Shown here piece after piece: positions 41,878 through 51,271 of a stretch of DNA of 64,000 nucleotides. Origin of the DNA: Pedobacter polaris (GTDB taxonomy: Bacteria > Bacteroidota > Bacteroidia > Sphingobacteriales > Sphingobacteriaceae); the NCBI RefSeq assembly GCF_005116505.1, contig NZ_SWBR01000001.1, forward strand, positions 992,001 to 1,056,000, in the 5' to 3' direction. The first letter of the stretch is position 1. The number at the start of each line of letters is the position of its first letter. Both the position numbers and the translations under genes were made by a program. The notes beneath the pieces are model-generated. The model was not told the origin of the DNA, searched no databases, and worked only from the letters and a program-made list of their open reading frames with translations.

Positions 41878-43701
41878 TTAGTCATTAAAAGTTTGCATGT
41901 CTATCAATTTTTTATAAAGCCCATTCTGACTTATCAATTGCTGATGATTTCCACTTTCGGCTATTTGACCTTTATCTATTACAACAATAAGATCTGCTTG
42001 TTGAATAGTACTTAATCTGTGCGCAATAACAATAGAAGTTCTGTTTTGCATTAAATTATTTAGCGCGTCTTGTACTAATTTTTCTGATTCAGTATCTAAT
42101 GCAGAGGTTGCCTCATCCAATAACATGATGGGAGGATTTGCTAAAACTGCTCTAGCAATACATATGCGTTGCTTTTGCCCACCAGAGAGTTTATTGCCCC
42201 TATCACCTACAAGAGAATGATAGCCTTGTTCAGTATTTAAAATAAATTCATGCGCATTAGCTATTTTAGCTGCTGCTATAACTTCTTCTTCGCTTGCATC
42301 TGGCTTGCCGAATGCAATATTGTTATAAATTGTATCATTAAATAAAAATGATTCTTGATTAACCGTTCCCATTTGTGAGCGGATACTTTCTACGGTTAAA
42401 TCTTTATAATCATACCCATCAATCTTAACCGTCCCTGATTTTGGATCGTGAAAGCGCGGTATCAAATCCATTAATGTACTTTTACCACCACCAGACTGAC
42501 CAACTAACGCAACCGTCTTCCCTTTTTCTATAGTTAACGAAATGTTATTTAATACTTGTTTGTCGCCGTAGTTAAATGATACATTTTCTAAAACTAACGA
42601 ATTATTAAAACCATTTAAATCTTTAGCATCTAGTTTATTTTCAAGCTCCGGTTTAGTATCAATTAAAGCTAAAACTCTTTCTCCAGCAGAAATACCAGAA
42701 TGTATGCTACTAAAAGAATCTGTTATCGCTTTTATTGGTTGCATTACCTGAGAGAATGTTGCCAAATAAATCACGAATTCCCCAGGAGCTAAATCACTAT
42801 TTCCACTTAAAATCATTCCACCACCATACAGTAGAATAAAAACGACAACAAAAATCCCTAAGGTTTGAGAAACAGGAGAGGCTAGTTGTTGCCTTCTTGC
42901 CATCTTCCTATTTAAATTAGAATAGAATTTGTTTTCTTGATGAAACTTATCTTTTATTCGGAAGGTTGCATTAAATGCCTTAATTATTTTAATCCCGCTT
43001 AAAGCCTCATCTAAAAATCCAATCATTTTAGCAAATGATTCATGAGATTGCGTTGATTGTTGCTTTAATCTTTTAACAATTTTGCTAATAATAAAACCTG
43101 AAACCGGAATTACAAGTAGTGAAAACAAGGTAAGTTTTAATGATATGGAAATTAGTACTGCAATGAAGAACAGCAATTGCACAGGTTCTTTAAAAACAAC
43201 TTGTAAGGTATTTGTTACTGTAAATTGAACTACTTGAACATCAGAAGCAACTTTCGATATGATATCACCTTTTCGCTCATTATTGAAATAACCAACATGT
43301 AAATTCATTACATTATTAAAAACAGCTTTTCTTAAGTTAAGCAATGTATGAACTCTTAAGTCCTCCATAAAACGCTGAGAGAAATAACGGAAAAAATTCG
43401 CCAATAAAACGGTTGCTATAACTACTATACATATAATTTGTAGTGCATAAATTTTGTCATGACTAGCAATAATTTGATCGACATATTGACCGAATAAGTT
43501 CATTGGATTCCAAGAAGATCCTTTGGTAGCAACAGCAACTTGGTCTTCACATGGTTGTAGAAATATGGTGTTCATTATTGGGCCAAGCAACGTGAACAAG
43601 AAAGTGTTAAAAATTATTGCAAAAAGAGTTGCAATAACATATGGTATAGCAAACTTTTCTATTGGCTTAGCAAAAGATAATAATCTAAAATAGGTTTTCA
43701 T
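41878..43701 (-). CDS. MsbA-like ABC exporter (permease and ATPase fused)
   Basis: 607 residues. Six transmembrane segments in the first 330 residues, then a nucleotide-binding domain with Walker A GQSGGGKST near 400, signature LSGGQKQR near 505, Walker B MLLDEATSALD and the H-loop IVIAHRLSTI. Half-transporters of this type flip lipid A or lipid-linked saccharides and act as homodimers. The position at the head of a glycosyltransferase operon supports export of a lipid-linked glycan, but MsbA-type lipid flipping is equally possible. -7 box TAACTTTG on the minus strand at 43727-43720. Confidence 0.93.
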   Translation of the reverse strand: MKTYFRLLSFAKPIEKFAIPYVIATLFAIIFNTFLFTLLGPIMNTIFLQPCEDQVAVATKGSSWNPMNLFGQYVDQIIASHDKIYALQIICIVVIATVLLANFFRYFSQRFMEDLRVHTLLNLRKAVFNNVMNLHVGYFNNERKGDIISKVASDVQVVQFTVTNTLQVVFKEPVQLLFFIAVLISISLKLTLFSLLVIPVSGFIISKIVKRLKQQSTQSHESFAKMIGFLDEALSGIKIIKAFNATFRIKDKFHQENKFYSNLNRKMARRQQLASPVSQTLGIFVVVFILLYGGGMILSGNSDLAPGEFVIYLATFSQVMQPIKAITDSFSSIHSGISAGERVLALIDTKPELENKLDAKDLNGFNNSLVLENVSFNYGDKQVLNNISLTIEKGKTVALVGQSGGGKSTLMDLIPRFHDPKSGTVKIDGYDYKDLTVESIRSQMGTVNQESFLFNDTIYNNIAFGKPDASEEEVIAAAKIANAHEFILNTEQGYHSLVGDRGNKLSGGQKQRICIARAVLANPPIMLLDEATSALDTESEKLVQDALNNLMQNRTSIVIAHRLSTIQQADLIVVIDKGQIAESGNHQQLISQNGLYKKLIDMQTFND

Positions 43702-43719
43702 TTAAAAATATAAAGGCAG

Positions 43720-43727
43720 CAAAGTTA
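43720..43727 (-). promoter_or_regulatory. -7 promoter box for the ABC exporter operon
   Basis: Plus-strand caaagtta reads TAACTTTG on the minus strand (TAnnTTTG). The ATG at 43701 is 19 bases downstream. Confidence 0.5.
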
Positions 43728-43836
43728 CGCTTTTTGTTGTTTGTTTAAGTTAAGGTTCATTTACAAGGAATAATATTACATCTGATAAACGGAAATCAGG
43801 CAGGTAATGATAAGAAAAATATGTTTATTTGTATTG

Positions 43837-44736
43837 ATGAACTCTTATCAACCACTTAAAAAAGGAATTGAGCAAGGTGATTTTAGGATCTTGGCTAGGG
43901 CATTAACACTAGTTGAAAATGAAATCGAACCTTCATCAGCTTTGCTTCAATCTATTTCAATTCAAAACGCCATCCCTGTTATAGGAATTACAGGTCCACC
44001 AGGTGCAGGTAAAAGCACGTTAGTAAATGAGATTGTTAATTGCTTTGTAAATAAAGACAAAAAAGTGGCCATTTTGGCAGTAGATCCAACCTCTCCATTT
44101 AATTTCGGTTCGTTATTGGGAGATAGGATAAGAATGGCTCAACAATTTAATAATCCAAATGTGTATATACGTTCAATAGCTACTAGAGGTGCTTTGGGTG
44201 GAGTATCTATTAAAACATTAGAGATGATTGATGTTTTAAGGGCAGCAAAGTTTGACTTAATTATTGTTGAAACTGTTGGTGTTGGTCAGTCAGAAGTGGA
44301 AATTGCAGGATTGGCAGATAAAACAATAGTTGTTTTAGTCCCAGAATCAGGAGATGAAATACAAAACATTAAATCTGGATTGATGGAGATTGCGCAAGCC
44401 TTTGTAGTAAACAAAGCAGATAGGGAAGGCGCTGATATGTTTGCCAACAACCTTAAAAAGATGATTCATCAACAAACCGCAGAAATTCCTGTTTTTAAAA
44501 CCATTGCAGATAAAAAAAATGGTATACTGGAACTGTATAATTGGATAATTAAGCCTATTGATAAGGTTAATGACCGTAGAAAATTTTTATTAGCCGAAAA
44601 AGCTTTAAGAATTATTCAACATTATAAAATGCAGGATATAGACAAGAAACAGCTTCGTCTTGCCATCGAAGAAGCTGCATTAAAACCAGATTTTAATATT
44701 TATAAATTTGTAGAAGGTTGGATTAAGCATTCATAA
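43837..44736 (+). CDS. meaB: MeaB/ArgK-type GTPase, methylmalonyl-CoA mutase chaperone
   Basis: 299 residues from the ATG at 43837; an in-frame ATG at 43807 would add ten hydrophobic residues not seen in the family, so I prefer the later one. Walker A GPPGAGKST, LAVDPTSPFNFGSLLGDRIRM, VETVGVGQSEVEI and the base-recognition NKADREGA are all MeaB signatures. MeaB proofreads and protects adenosylcobalamin loading into methylmalonyl-CoA mutase, which is not in this window. Its 3' end overlaps the aminopeptidase gene by 14 bases in converging orientation. Confidence 0.93.
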   Translation: MNSYQPLKKGIEQGDFRILARALTLVENEIEPSSALLQSISIQNAIPVIGITGPPGAGKSTLVNEIVNCFVNKDKKVAILAVDPTSPFNFGSLLGDRIRMAQQFNNPNVYIRSIATRGALGGVSIKTLEMIDVLRAAKFDLIIVETVGVGQSEVEIAGLADKTIVVLVPESGDEIQNIKSGLMEIAQAFVVNKADREGADMFANNLKKMIHQQTAEIPVFKTIADKKNGILELYNWIIKPIDKVNDRRKFLLAEKALRIIQHYKMQDIDKKQLRLAIEEAALKPDFNIYKFVEGWIKHS

Positions 44737-46012
44737 TTTCTTCGATGTCCTCTACATTTATGGGTATTTCTCTCATTAGATCGATATTCCCATCTTTAGT
44801 AACAAGTATATCATTTTCTAACCTTACGCCAAAACCCTCCTCAGGGATATAAATTCCGGGTTCGCAAGTTAAAATATTTCCTACAGCAAAAGGAGTATAC
44901 CTGCCAGCCAAATCATGTACATCAATACCAAGATGATGAGATGTGCCATGCATAAAGTACTTTTTATAAGCTGGGTAAGTAGGATTTTGATTTTTCACAT
45001 CGGTTGCTGAAATTAACTTTAGCTTGATTAATTCTTCAGTCATGATCTCTCCAACTTGTTCATGATAACTATTCCATATGGCGCCTGCTATCATCAGTTT
45101 TTTAGATTCATTCATTACATGTAACACAGCATTGTAAACCTCTTTTTGTCTAGCAGTGAATCTTCCATTTACAGGAATTGTTCTTGTTAAATCAGCATTG
45201 TAATTTGCATACTCGGCTCCAAAATCCATTAGAATCAATTCACCATCCCTACATATTTGGTTATTATCATTATAGTGCAGAATATTAGCATTTTCTCCTG
45301 AAGCAATTATAGGTGTGTAACCATGGCCTGTTGCTCTTTTTTTAATAAATTCATGTATAATTTCTGCTTCAATTTCATATTCCATTACCCCTGGCTTTAC
45401 AAAACGTAACACTCTTAAAAACGCGTCTTTAGTGATATCACATGCATTTTGGGTAAGTTCTACCTCAATTTCAGATTTAATTGCTCGTAGTTCACGCATT
45501 AAAGGCGCTGCCCTTTCATATTTATGTAAAGGATATTTATCTCTTAATTCTTTAATAAATCTAATATCTCTATAACTGACAGAATGTGCATAACGATCAT
45601 TTTCGTTTGTATTAAGGTAAATAGAATCTGCATAGTGGATTATACTATGTAAAATGTTTTCAAATTCTTCAAGCCAATAAACATTCTTAATTCCAGAAAC
45701 TGCCATTGCTTGCTCCTTTGTATACTTATGGCCTTCCCAAACCTTAATGTGGTTATTAGTCTGTCTTAAAAATAGGACTTCTTTGTATAACGGATTAGGA
45801 CAGTTTGGGTAAAGTAATAATATAGATTGTTCCTGATCTATGCCCGAAAGGTAAAAAAGGTCAGCGTTTTGCTTAAAAAGAAAGTTTTGATCACCACTTC
45901 TAGGAAATTCATCATTAGATTGGAATATAGCTATCGCGTTGTTTTGTAGTAGTTTATTGAAGTTAAACCTGTTTTTGATGAATAAGGAATTGTTTATTTG
46001 TGTGTATTTCAT
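44723..46012 (-). CDS. Xaa-Pro aminopeptidase (aminopeptidase P, M24B)
   Basis: 429 residues. N-terminal AMP_N domain (about 5-135), then the pita-bread catalytic domain with metal ligands in MDFGAEYANYNADLTRT (two Asp) near 258, HGTSHHLGIDVHD near 350, EPGIYIPEEGFGVR near 380 and the last Glu in RLEND. It removes an N-terminal residue before proline, using two manganese ions. Cytoplasmic, no signal peptide. It appears to be a single gene; its stop overlaps the end of meaB. Confidence 0.95.
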   Translation of the reverse strand: MKYTQINNSLFIKNRFNFNKLLQNNAIAIFQSNDEFPRSGDQNFLFKQNADLFYLSGIDQEQSILLLYPNCPNPLYKEVLFLRQTNNHIKVWEGHKYTKEQAMAVSGIKNVYWLEEFENILHSIIHYADSIYLNTNENDRYAHSVSYRDIRFIKELRDKYPLHKYERAAPLMRELRAIKSEIEVELTQNACDITKDAFLRVLRFVKPGVMEYEIEAEIIHEFIKKRATGHGYTPIIASGENANILHYNDNNQICRDGELILMDFGAEYANYNADLTRTIPVNGRFTARQKEVYNAVLHVMNESKKLMIAGAIWNSYHEQVGEIMTEELIKLKLISATDVKNQNPTYPAYKKYFMHGTSHHLGIDVHDLAGRYTPFAVGNILTCEPGIYIPEEGFGVRLENDILVTKDGNIDLMREIPINVEDIEEIMNA

Positions 46013-46101
46013 AATTTCACTATCTTTATTTGAGGCGAATTTATCAAATTTAATAAATAGAACAATTATTTAAAAGTTTGGAACGGAGTTTGTGTAAGTG
46101 T

Positions 46102-46131
46102 TTTGAGATTATAAAAATTTGTTTAATTTTG
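46102..46131 (+). promoter_or_regulatory. Promoter of the ompA-type gene
   Basis: tttg at 46102-46105 as -33 element, 18 bases, taattttg at 46124-46131 as -7 element. About 50 bases of AT-rich leader follow before the ATG. This is the best two-part match in the window, fitting a highly expressed gene. Confidence 0.75.
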
Positions 46132-46183
46132 TCTTACAAAAAATTATACAATTAATATTTGTTTAACCTTAAAAAAGAAAATT

Positions 46184-47533
46184 ATGAATTATTCTACTTT
46201 AAAAAAGGGTGTTTTAGCTTCTTTAGTAGCAGTAATGGGAGTTACCTCTCTTGCTAGCGCTCAAGATGCTCCAGCAACCTCTTCTTCTGCGAAAGTATTC
46301 GGCGGAAGAGCACAGTACAGAACTTGGTCATTAGGTGTTAACGGTGGGGTTCTAGCTCCAGTTGTTGTAACTGGTGGCACTAACGATTTCTCTAACTGGG
46401 ACGTTAACTTAGGTTATGGTCTATCATTACGTAAGCAATTAGGTCATGCATTTGGTTTAGAAGGTAACATTTTCCGTGGAAAATTATCTGGAACTAACAA
46501 AGACAAAACAGGTGGTGTTGCAAATGGCACTAAAGAATTTGAAACTGATATTCAATATGCTGCTGATTTAAGAGGTGTTGTAAATGTTGCAACAGTTGAT
46601 TTCTTACGTCGTGAGAACTCTGTGAACTTCTTCGTTACTGCTGGTTACGGTTTAATGGCTTATAACCCAAAAGTAACTTTAGCTAATGGTACTGTTGTTG
46701 ACAATAAAGGTAAATTTGGCGAAGATGGTGATAATGACTATATCAAAGAAGCTTACATTCCTGTAGGTGCTGGTATCAAATTTAAAGTTTCTGATCGCGT
46801 ATCTTTCAATTTAGCTTATACTATGAACTTTGTTGACGGTGATAACGTTGATGGAGTTTATGCTAATGGTACTTCAAAAGATAAATATTCTTATACTTCA
46901 GCTGGTTTAGAATTCTCTTTAGGTTCGAAAGCTAAACCTAACTTGGATTGGGTTAACCCACTTGCATTGATGTATGATGAATTAAAAGATCCTACATTAC
47001 GTGCTGAAGTTGAAGCATTGAAAAATCGTGTTTCTAACGTAGAAAAATCTGTTGAAGATTTGAAAAAAGATTCTGATGGTGACGGTGTTGCTGATCAATT
47101 CGACAAATGTGCTGGTACTCCTGCTGGAACTAAAGTTGATGGTTCAGGTTGCCCACTTCCAGTTCCTGCTCCTCAAGTAACTGAAACTACTACAACTTCT
47201 AATGTAACTGGTTTTGAAACTATTCAATTTGAATTCAATTCATCAGTATTAAAAACTGAATCTTACCCTACTTTAGATAAATTATCTTCAGTATTGCGTG
47301 AAAACGGTGGTAAAGTAACTACTAAAGGTTATGCTTCTAGCGAAGGTACTGCTGCATACAATATGAAATTATCTAAAGACAGAGCTAATTCTGTTAAAAC
47401 TTACTTAGTAAATTCTGGTGTTAATGCTAGTCAAGTTACTACTAAAGGTTTTGGCGAAGCTAATCCAATTGCTTCTAACGATACTGAAGAAGGTCGTATC
47501 CAAAATCGTCGTGTTGAGACTTCAAGAAACTAA
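46184..47533 (+). CDS. OmpA-family outer-membrane protein with TSP3 repeat
   Basis: 449 residues. Signal peptide ends SLASA|QD near 26; an eight-strand-type barrel occupies about 30-250; a coiled-coil linker (LRAEVEALKNRVSNVEKS) lies near 275; a thrombospondin type 3 calcium repeat DSDGDGVADQFDKC near 298; and a C-terminal OmpA peptidoglycan-binding domain (about 340-449) with FEFNSSVLKTESYPTL and the closing GRIQNRRVE. It links outer membrane and cell wall. The strong promoter and the favoured codon choice (repeated gct, ggt, aac) suggest high abundance. Confidence 0.95.
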   Translation: MNYSTLKKGVLASLVAVMGVTSLASAQDAPATSSSAKVFGGRAQYRTWSLGVNGGVLAPVVVTGGTNDFSNWDVNLGYGLSLRKQLGHAFGLEGNIFRGKLSGTNKDKTGGVANGTKEFETDIQYAADLRGVVNVATVDFLRRENSVNFFVTAGYGLMAYNPKVTLANGTVVDNKGKFGEDGDNDYIKEAYIPVGAGIKFKVSDRVSFNLAYTMNFVDGDNVDGVYANGTSKDKYSYTSAGLEFSLGSKAKPNLDWVNPLALMYDELKDPTLRAEVEALKNRVSNVEKSVEDLKKDSDGDGVADQFDKCAGTPAGTKVDGSGCPLPVPAPQVTETTTTSNVTGFETIQFEFNSSVLKTESYPTLDKLSSVLRENGGKVTTKGYASSEGTAAYNMKLSKDRANSVKTYLVNSGVNASQVTTKGFGEANPIASNDTEEGRIQNRRVETSRN

Positions 47534-47551
47534 TCTTTCTTAATTCGATAT

Positions 47552-47583
47552 AAAAAGAGCCCCGAAATTTCGGGGCTCTTTTT
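47552..47583 (+). terminator. Intrinsic terminator of the ompA-type gene
   Basis: aaaaagagccccga and tcggggctcttttt pair around the loop aatt; a very strong GC stem with T tail 19 bases past the stop. Confidence 0.95.
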
Positions 47584-47592
47584 ATTTATACC

Positions 47593-47600
47593 TACATTTG
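47593..47600 (+). promoter_or_regulatory. -7 promoter box before the 47-codon gene
   Basis: tacatttg matches TAnnTTTG. The ATG of the small gene is at 47604, so the mRNA would begin at the start codon. The upstream terminator ends only 10 bases before, so no -33 TTTG is available. Confidence 0.5.
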
Positions 47601-47603
47601 TAC

Positions 47604-47747
47604 ATGTACTTTTTCAGAAAAAGAGATCCAAATAGACCTTTAAATATCAACATTAAAATAATGCACATAATCAATGCATTGGCTATTCTATTATTTTTAG
47701 GGGGAATAACTTGGAAATTGATACAATGGTTTATCTTAAAAAAATAA
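47604..47747 (+). CDS. 47-residue single-span membrane protein
   Basis: ATG at 47604, TAA at 47745. The peptide starts MYFFRKRDPNRPLNINIKI, continues MHIINALAILLFLGGITW and ends KLIQWFILKK. It has a basic N-terminus and one transmembrane helix (about 22-36), so probably Nin-Cout. The pattern K/R-x-DPN-x-P, then N-x-N-x-K-x-MH-x-IN, resembles small membrane proteins seen throughout Bacteroidota in my memory, which supports a real gene; I cannot confirm the family here. ridA begins 8 bases after its stop, so the two probably share a transcript. Confidence 0.65.
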   Translation: MYFFRKRDPNRPLNINIKIMHIINALAILLFLGGITWKLIQWFILKK

Positions 47748-47755
47748 TAACGATA

Positions 47756-48136
47756 ATGAAGACGATAATCAATACAAAAAATGCTCCAGCTCCAATTGGT
47801 CCGTATAGCCAAGCTGTAATTGCCAATGGCTTTTTATTCGCATCTGGTCAAGTTGCAATTAATCCAGAAAGTGGAGAATTAAATCTTGGCACAATTACGG
47901 AAGAAACACATCAAGTTATGCGCAACATCAAAGCTGTTTTAATAGAGGCCGACTACGATTTTGAACATATTGTTAAAACAACTATTTTCTTGTCCGATAT
48001 GGCTTTATTTGCTGAAGTAAATGAAATTTATGGTTCTTATTTTGAATCTGCTTATCCAGCTCGTGAAACAGTTGCGGTAAAGGGATTACCAAAGGGAGTT
48101 AATGTAGAAATTTCAATTACAGCATTTAAAGGCTAA
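47756..48136 (+). CDS. ridA: RidA family enamine/imine deaminase
   Basis: 126 residues from the ATG at 47756 (MKTIINTKNAPAPIGPYSQAV). An in-frame ATG further upstream lies inside the 47-codon gene and would add 15 unrelated residues. The conserved FASGQVAINPESGEL, TTIFLSDMALFAEVNE and PARETVAVKGLPKGVNVEI, which includes the substrate-binding Arg, are complete. It hydrolyses reactive 2-aminoacrylate and similar imines. It is followed six bases later by the rarD-type gene. Confidence 0.96.
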   Translation: MKTIINTKNAPAPIGPYSQAVIANGFLFASGQVAINPESGELNLGTITEETHQVMRNIKAVLIEADYDFEHIVKTTIFLSDMALFAEVNEIYGSYFESAYPARETVAVKGLPKGVNVEISITAFKG

Positions 48137-48142
48137 ATCTCG

Positions 48143-49045
48143 TTGAAATCTAAATCACGTTATTTATTAGCAGCATTTTTATCGGTTGCCATCTGGGGAT
48201 TCTTTTCTATTCCACTTAGAAATTTAAAAGCTTTCCCTTCTGAAGAAATTTTATATTACCGTATATTTACCTCATTAATTGTAATATGGCTTGCTATTTT
48301 ACTATTTAGAAGAAAATATTTAAAACAAGATCTTCAATATTATCGATCGATCTTACCCAGGGAAAGAAGAATTATTATCTGGCAAATTGTAGGTGCAACA
48401 GTTTTGCTAACCTTAAATTGGTATACTTTCATTTATGCGGTAAATAATGTTAGCTTAAAATCTGCAGCATTTGCTTATATGGTTTGTCCATTAATTACAG
48501 CTTTTGGCGGGTTTTTAATTTTAAAAGAAGAGCTTTCTAAAATTAAGTTAATCTCATTAGGAATTGCTTTATTAAGTATTTTAATGCTTGCTACTGGCTC
48601 TTTTATTGAAGTCCTTTGGTCTGTTATAATTGCAGCCTTATATGCGTTTTATTTGATTATTCAACGTAAGATGCAGCATTTAGATAAACTAAATGTATTG
48701 GCTTTGCAAATTACTTTAGCTGTTGTAATGATGTTGCCTTTCTATATTTACCAACATGAAGGTTTTCCAACTGGAGTTTGGTTTTGGAGTCATATCACCA
48801 TTATTGCAGTTGTATTTACAGTTATACCATTATTTCTGAGTTTATATGCATTAATTGGTATTCCATCTTCAACTTTAGGAATAATTATCTATTTAAATCC
48901 AATAATTGCATTTGCTGTTGCTGTTTTATATTTTGACGAGCGAATTAGTGTTAATCAGTTACTTGCCTATTTAATACTCTTATTCGCTGTTTTTCTATTT
49001 AATTGGAACTTGATAAAAGATATCTTTACTTTTAAGAGAAAATAA
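48143..49045 (+). CDS. rarD: EamA-type transporter, RarD-like
   Basis: 300 residues, ten transmembrane segments. A TTG start at 48143 gives MKSKSRYLLAAFLSVAIWGFF; no better ATG is nearby. LNWYTFIYAVNN near 93 and PLRNLKAFPSEEILYYRIF near 24 are RarD signatures, and a second EamA repeat ends with YLNPIIAFAVAVLYFDE. These proteins are putative metabolite exporters; the RarD name comes from chloramphenicol sensitivity in Pseudomonas, and the physiological substrate is unknown. Closely spaced with ridA (6 bases) and recG (7 bases). Confidence 0.9.
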   Translation: MKSKSRYLLAAFLSVAIWGFFSIPLRNLKAFPSEEILYYRIFTSLIVIWLAILLFRRKYLKQDLQYYRSILPRERRIIIWQIVGATVLLTLNWYTFIYAVNNVSLKSAAFAYMVCPLITAFGGFLILKEELSKIKLISLGIALLSILMLATGSFIEVLWSVIIAALYAFYLIIQRKMQHLDKLNVLALQITLAVVMMLPFYIYQHEGFPTGVWFWSHITIIAVVFTVIPLFLSLYALIGIPSSTLGIIIYLNPIIAFAVAVLYFDERISVNQLLAYLILLFAVFLFNWNLIKDIFTFKRK

Positions 49046-49052
49046 TTGCATT

Positions 49053-51158
49053 TTGTTTGCCTCAAATTTAGATACACCACTAGTTTACCTGAAGGGCGTT
49101 GGTCCAAAACGTGCCGAACTTTTGCAAAAAGAGTTAGGAGTTTCTACCTACGAACAACTTTTAGATCATTATCCTTTTAGATACATAGATAGAACTCGTT
49201 TCTATAAAATAAACGAGCTAAACCCAGAAATGCCCCTAGTACAAGTAGTGGGGAGAATTGTTAGTAAAGAAACCATAGGTGAAAAACATAAAAAAAGGAT
49301 AGTAGCCAAATTTGCAGATGACACTGGAATTATGGATTTGGTTTGGTTTCAAAGCTTAAAATGGGTTGAAGATAATGTAATGCGTGGAAGTACATATATT
49401 GCTTTTGGAAAACCCACTTTATTCAATAATAGCTTTAGCATTTCTCATCCAGATTTAGAGCCATATCCCAGACAAACTGGCATTACTGGAAACCTAACAT
49501 TGCAACCAATTTATAATTCGACAGAAAAGCTTAAAAAAAGTTTTCTAGACAGTAAAGGGATCCAAAAGCTAATTCATCATATTATTGAATTGCACATTAA
49601 TGAAGTTAGAGAAACCTTACCAACTTACATTTTAGAAAAATATAAATTAATTAGTAGAAAAGATGCATTAATCAATATTCATTTTCCTTCAAATACTTCC
49701 ATGTTACAGCATGCCGAGAGACGATTGAAATTTGAAGAACTCTTCTTTATTCAACTTCAATTACTACACAATAAGCAACTGAGGAGTTTAAAGTTTAAAG
49801 GAGCACTTTTTAATACCGTTGGAGAGAAGGTAAATACTTTTTATAACACAAAGCTTCCGTTTGATTTAACTAATGCACAGAAGCGAGTTATCAAAGAAAT
49901 AAGATTAGATACCCAAAGAGGAAGCCAAATGAATAGACTTATTCAGGGCGATGTTGGAAGCGGTAAAACAGTTGTAGCTTTAATGAGCATGTTGTTGGCA
50001 AACGATAATGGCTATCAAGCTTGTATGATGGCACCTACAGAAATATTAGCACGCCAGCATTATCAATCCCTGGTTGATTTATTAAAAGGGGAACTGATTA
50101 ATATTGGTATTCTTACAGGAAATACTACCAAGAAACAAAGAACAATTTTACATCAACAATTGGAAAATGGGGAGGTTGATATTTTAGTTGGTACTCATGC
50201 GTTGATTGAGGATAAGGTTCAATTCAAAAATTTGGGTTTGGTTGTAATTGATGAGCAACATCGTTTTGGTGTAGAGCAAAGGGCAAAACTTTGGAGAAAG
50301 AATGTTATTCCACCTCATATTTTAGTAATGACAGCAACCCCAATTCCACGAACATTGGCCATGACTCTGTATGGTGATTTAGATGTTTCTGTTATTGATG
50401 AATTGCCTATTGGTAGGAAACCGATTGAAACCAAGCATTTATTTGAAGGCCAAAGGTTGCGCATGTTTGGTTTTATGAAACAAGAGATTGCTAAAGGTAG
50501 ACAGGTTTATATAGTTTATCCATTAATAAGAGAAAGTGAAAAATTAGATCTTTTGCACTTAGAAGCTGGAGTAGAGCAGATGAGACACGAATTTCCATTG
50601 CCGAATTATCACATTAGTATTGTACATGGGCAAATGCCAAATGCTGATAAACAATATGAAATGCAACAGTTTATTCAAGGTAAAAGCCAAATAATGGTTG
50701 CCACAACTGTAATTGAAGTAGGTGTAAATGTTCCTAATGCCTCAGTTATGATTATAGAAAATGCAGAAAGATTTGGACTTTCACAATTGCATCAATTAAG
50801 GGGGAGGGTTGGCCGTGGGGCGGAGCAATCTTTCTGTATTTTAATGTCGGGTAATAAGCTGAGCCAAAATTCTAAATTACGTTTAGAGACGATGGTTAAA
50901 ACTAATAATGGTTTCGAAATCTCTGAAATTGATTTGCAACTTCGTGGACCCGGTGATATTACAGGAACTCAACAAAGTGGGGTTCTTGAGCTTAAATTAG
51001 CAAATTTGGCTAAAGACCAAGTTATTTTGCAGGAAGCAAGAAATACAGTTATTGAGCTTTTTGAAAAAGACAAAATGCTCGATTTGCCAGAAAATTTATT
51101 GCTAAAAAACTATCTTCATAAAAAAACAAGAGCAATCGCTTTTGATAAGATTTCTTAA
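49053..51158 (+). CDS. recG: ATP-dependent DNA helicase RecG
   Basis: 701 residues, TTG start at 49053 (MFASNLDTPLVYLKGVGPKRAELL). An OB-fold wedge domain at about 60-145, then helicase core with GDVGSGKTVVA near 304, MMAPTEILARQH, VIDEQHRFGVEQR near 402, TATPIPRTLAMTLYGDLDVS near 430 and the RGRVGRG motif near 588. It reverses stalled replication forks and processes branched DNA. The end of the gene is followed by a repeat family A fragment; no terminator with a long stem is seen apart from cccctaaagggg. Confidence 0.97.
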   Translation: MFASNLDTPLVYLKGVGPKRAELLQKELGVSTYEQLLDHYPFRYIDRTRFYKINELNPEMPLVQVVGRIVSKETIGEKHKKRIVAKFADDTGIMDLVWFQSLKWVEDNVMRGSTYIAFGKPTLFNNSFSISHPDLEPYPRQTGITGNLTLQPIYNSTEKLKKSFLDSKGIQKLIHHIIELHINEVRETLPTYILEKYKLISRKDALINIHFPSNTSMLQHAERRLKFEELFFIQLQLLHNKQLRSLKFKGALFNTVGEKVNTFYNTKLPFDLTNAQKRVIKEIRLDTQRGSQMNRLIQGDVGSGKTVVALMSMLLANDNGYQACMMAPTEILARQHYQSLVDLLKGELINIGILTGNTTKKQRTILHQQLENGEVDILVGTHALIEDKVQFKNLGLVVIDEQHRFGVEQRAKLWRKNVIPPHILVMTATPIPRTLAMTLYGDLDVSVIDELPIGRKPIETKHLFEGQRLRMFGFMKQEIAKGRQVYIVYPLIRESEKLDLLHLEAGVEQMRHEFPLPNYHISIVHGQMPNADKQYEMQQFIQGKSQIMVATTVIEVGVNVPNASVMIIENAERFGLSQLHQLRGRVGRGAEQSFCILMSGNKLSQNSKLRLETMVKTNNGFEISEIDLQLRGPGDITGTQQSGVLELKLANLAKDQVILQEARNTVIELFEKDKMLDLPENLLLKNYLHKKTRAIAFDKIS

Positions 51159-51180
51159 ACCCCTAAAGGGGCTTACTTTT

Positions 51181-51205
51181 GTCATTCTGAGCCTGCGAAG
51201 AATCT
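51181..51205. repeat. Repeat family A fragment
   Basis: gtcattctgag followed by cctgcgaagaatct, the core words of this dispersed intergenic repeat. It lies between the converging recG and serine hydrolase genes. Confidence 0.6.
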
Positions 51206-51271
51206 ATAAGTTTAACTACATTCTTCAAACTACAGACAAATTATGTTAGAAAAGCCCATTAGGGATTTGAT

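Noticed and set aside
47582..47812. 76-codon minus-strand frame opposite the 47-residue gene and ridA start
   Set aside because: The plus-strand frame has a promoter box, coherent membrane helix and operon context; the minus-strand one covers the ompA-type terminator.
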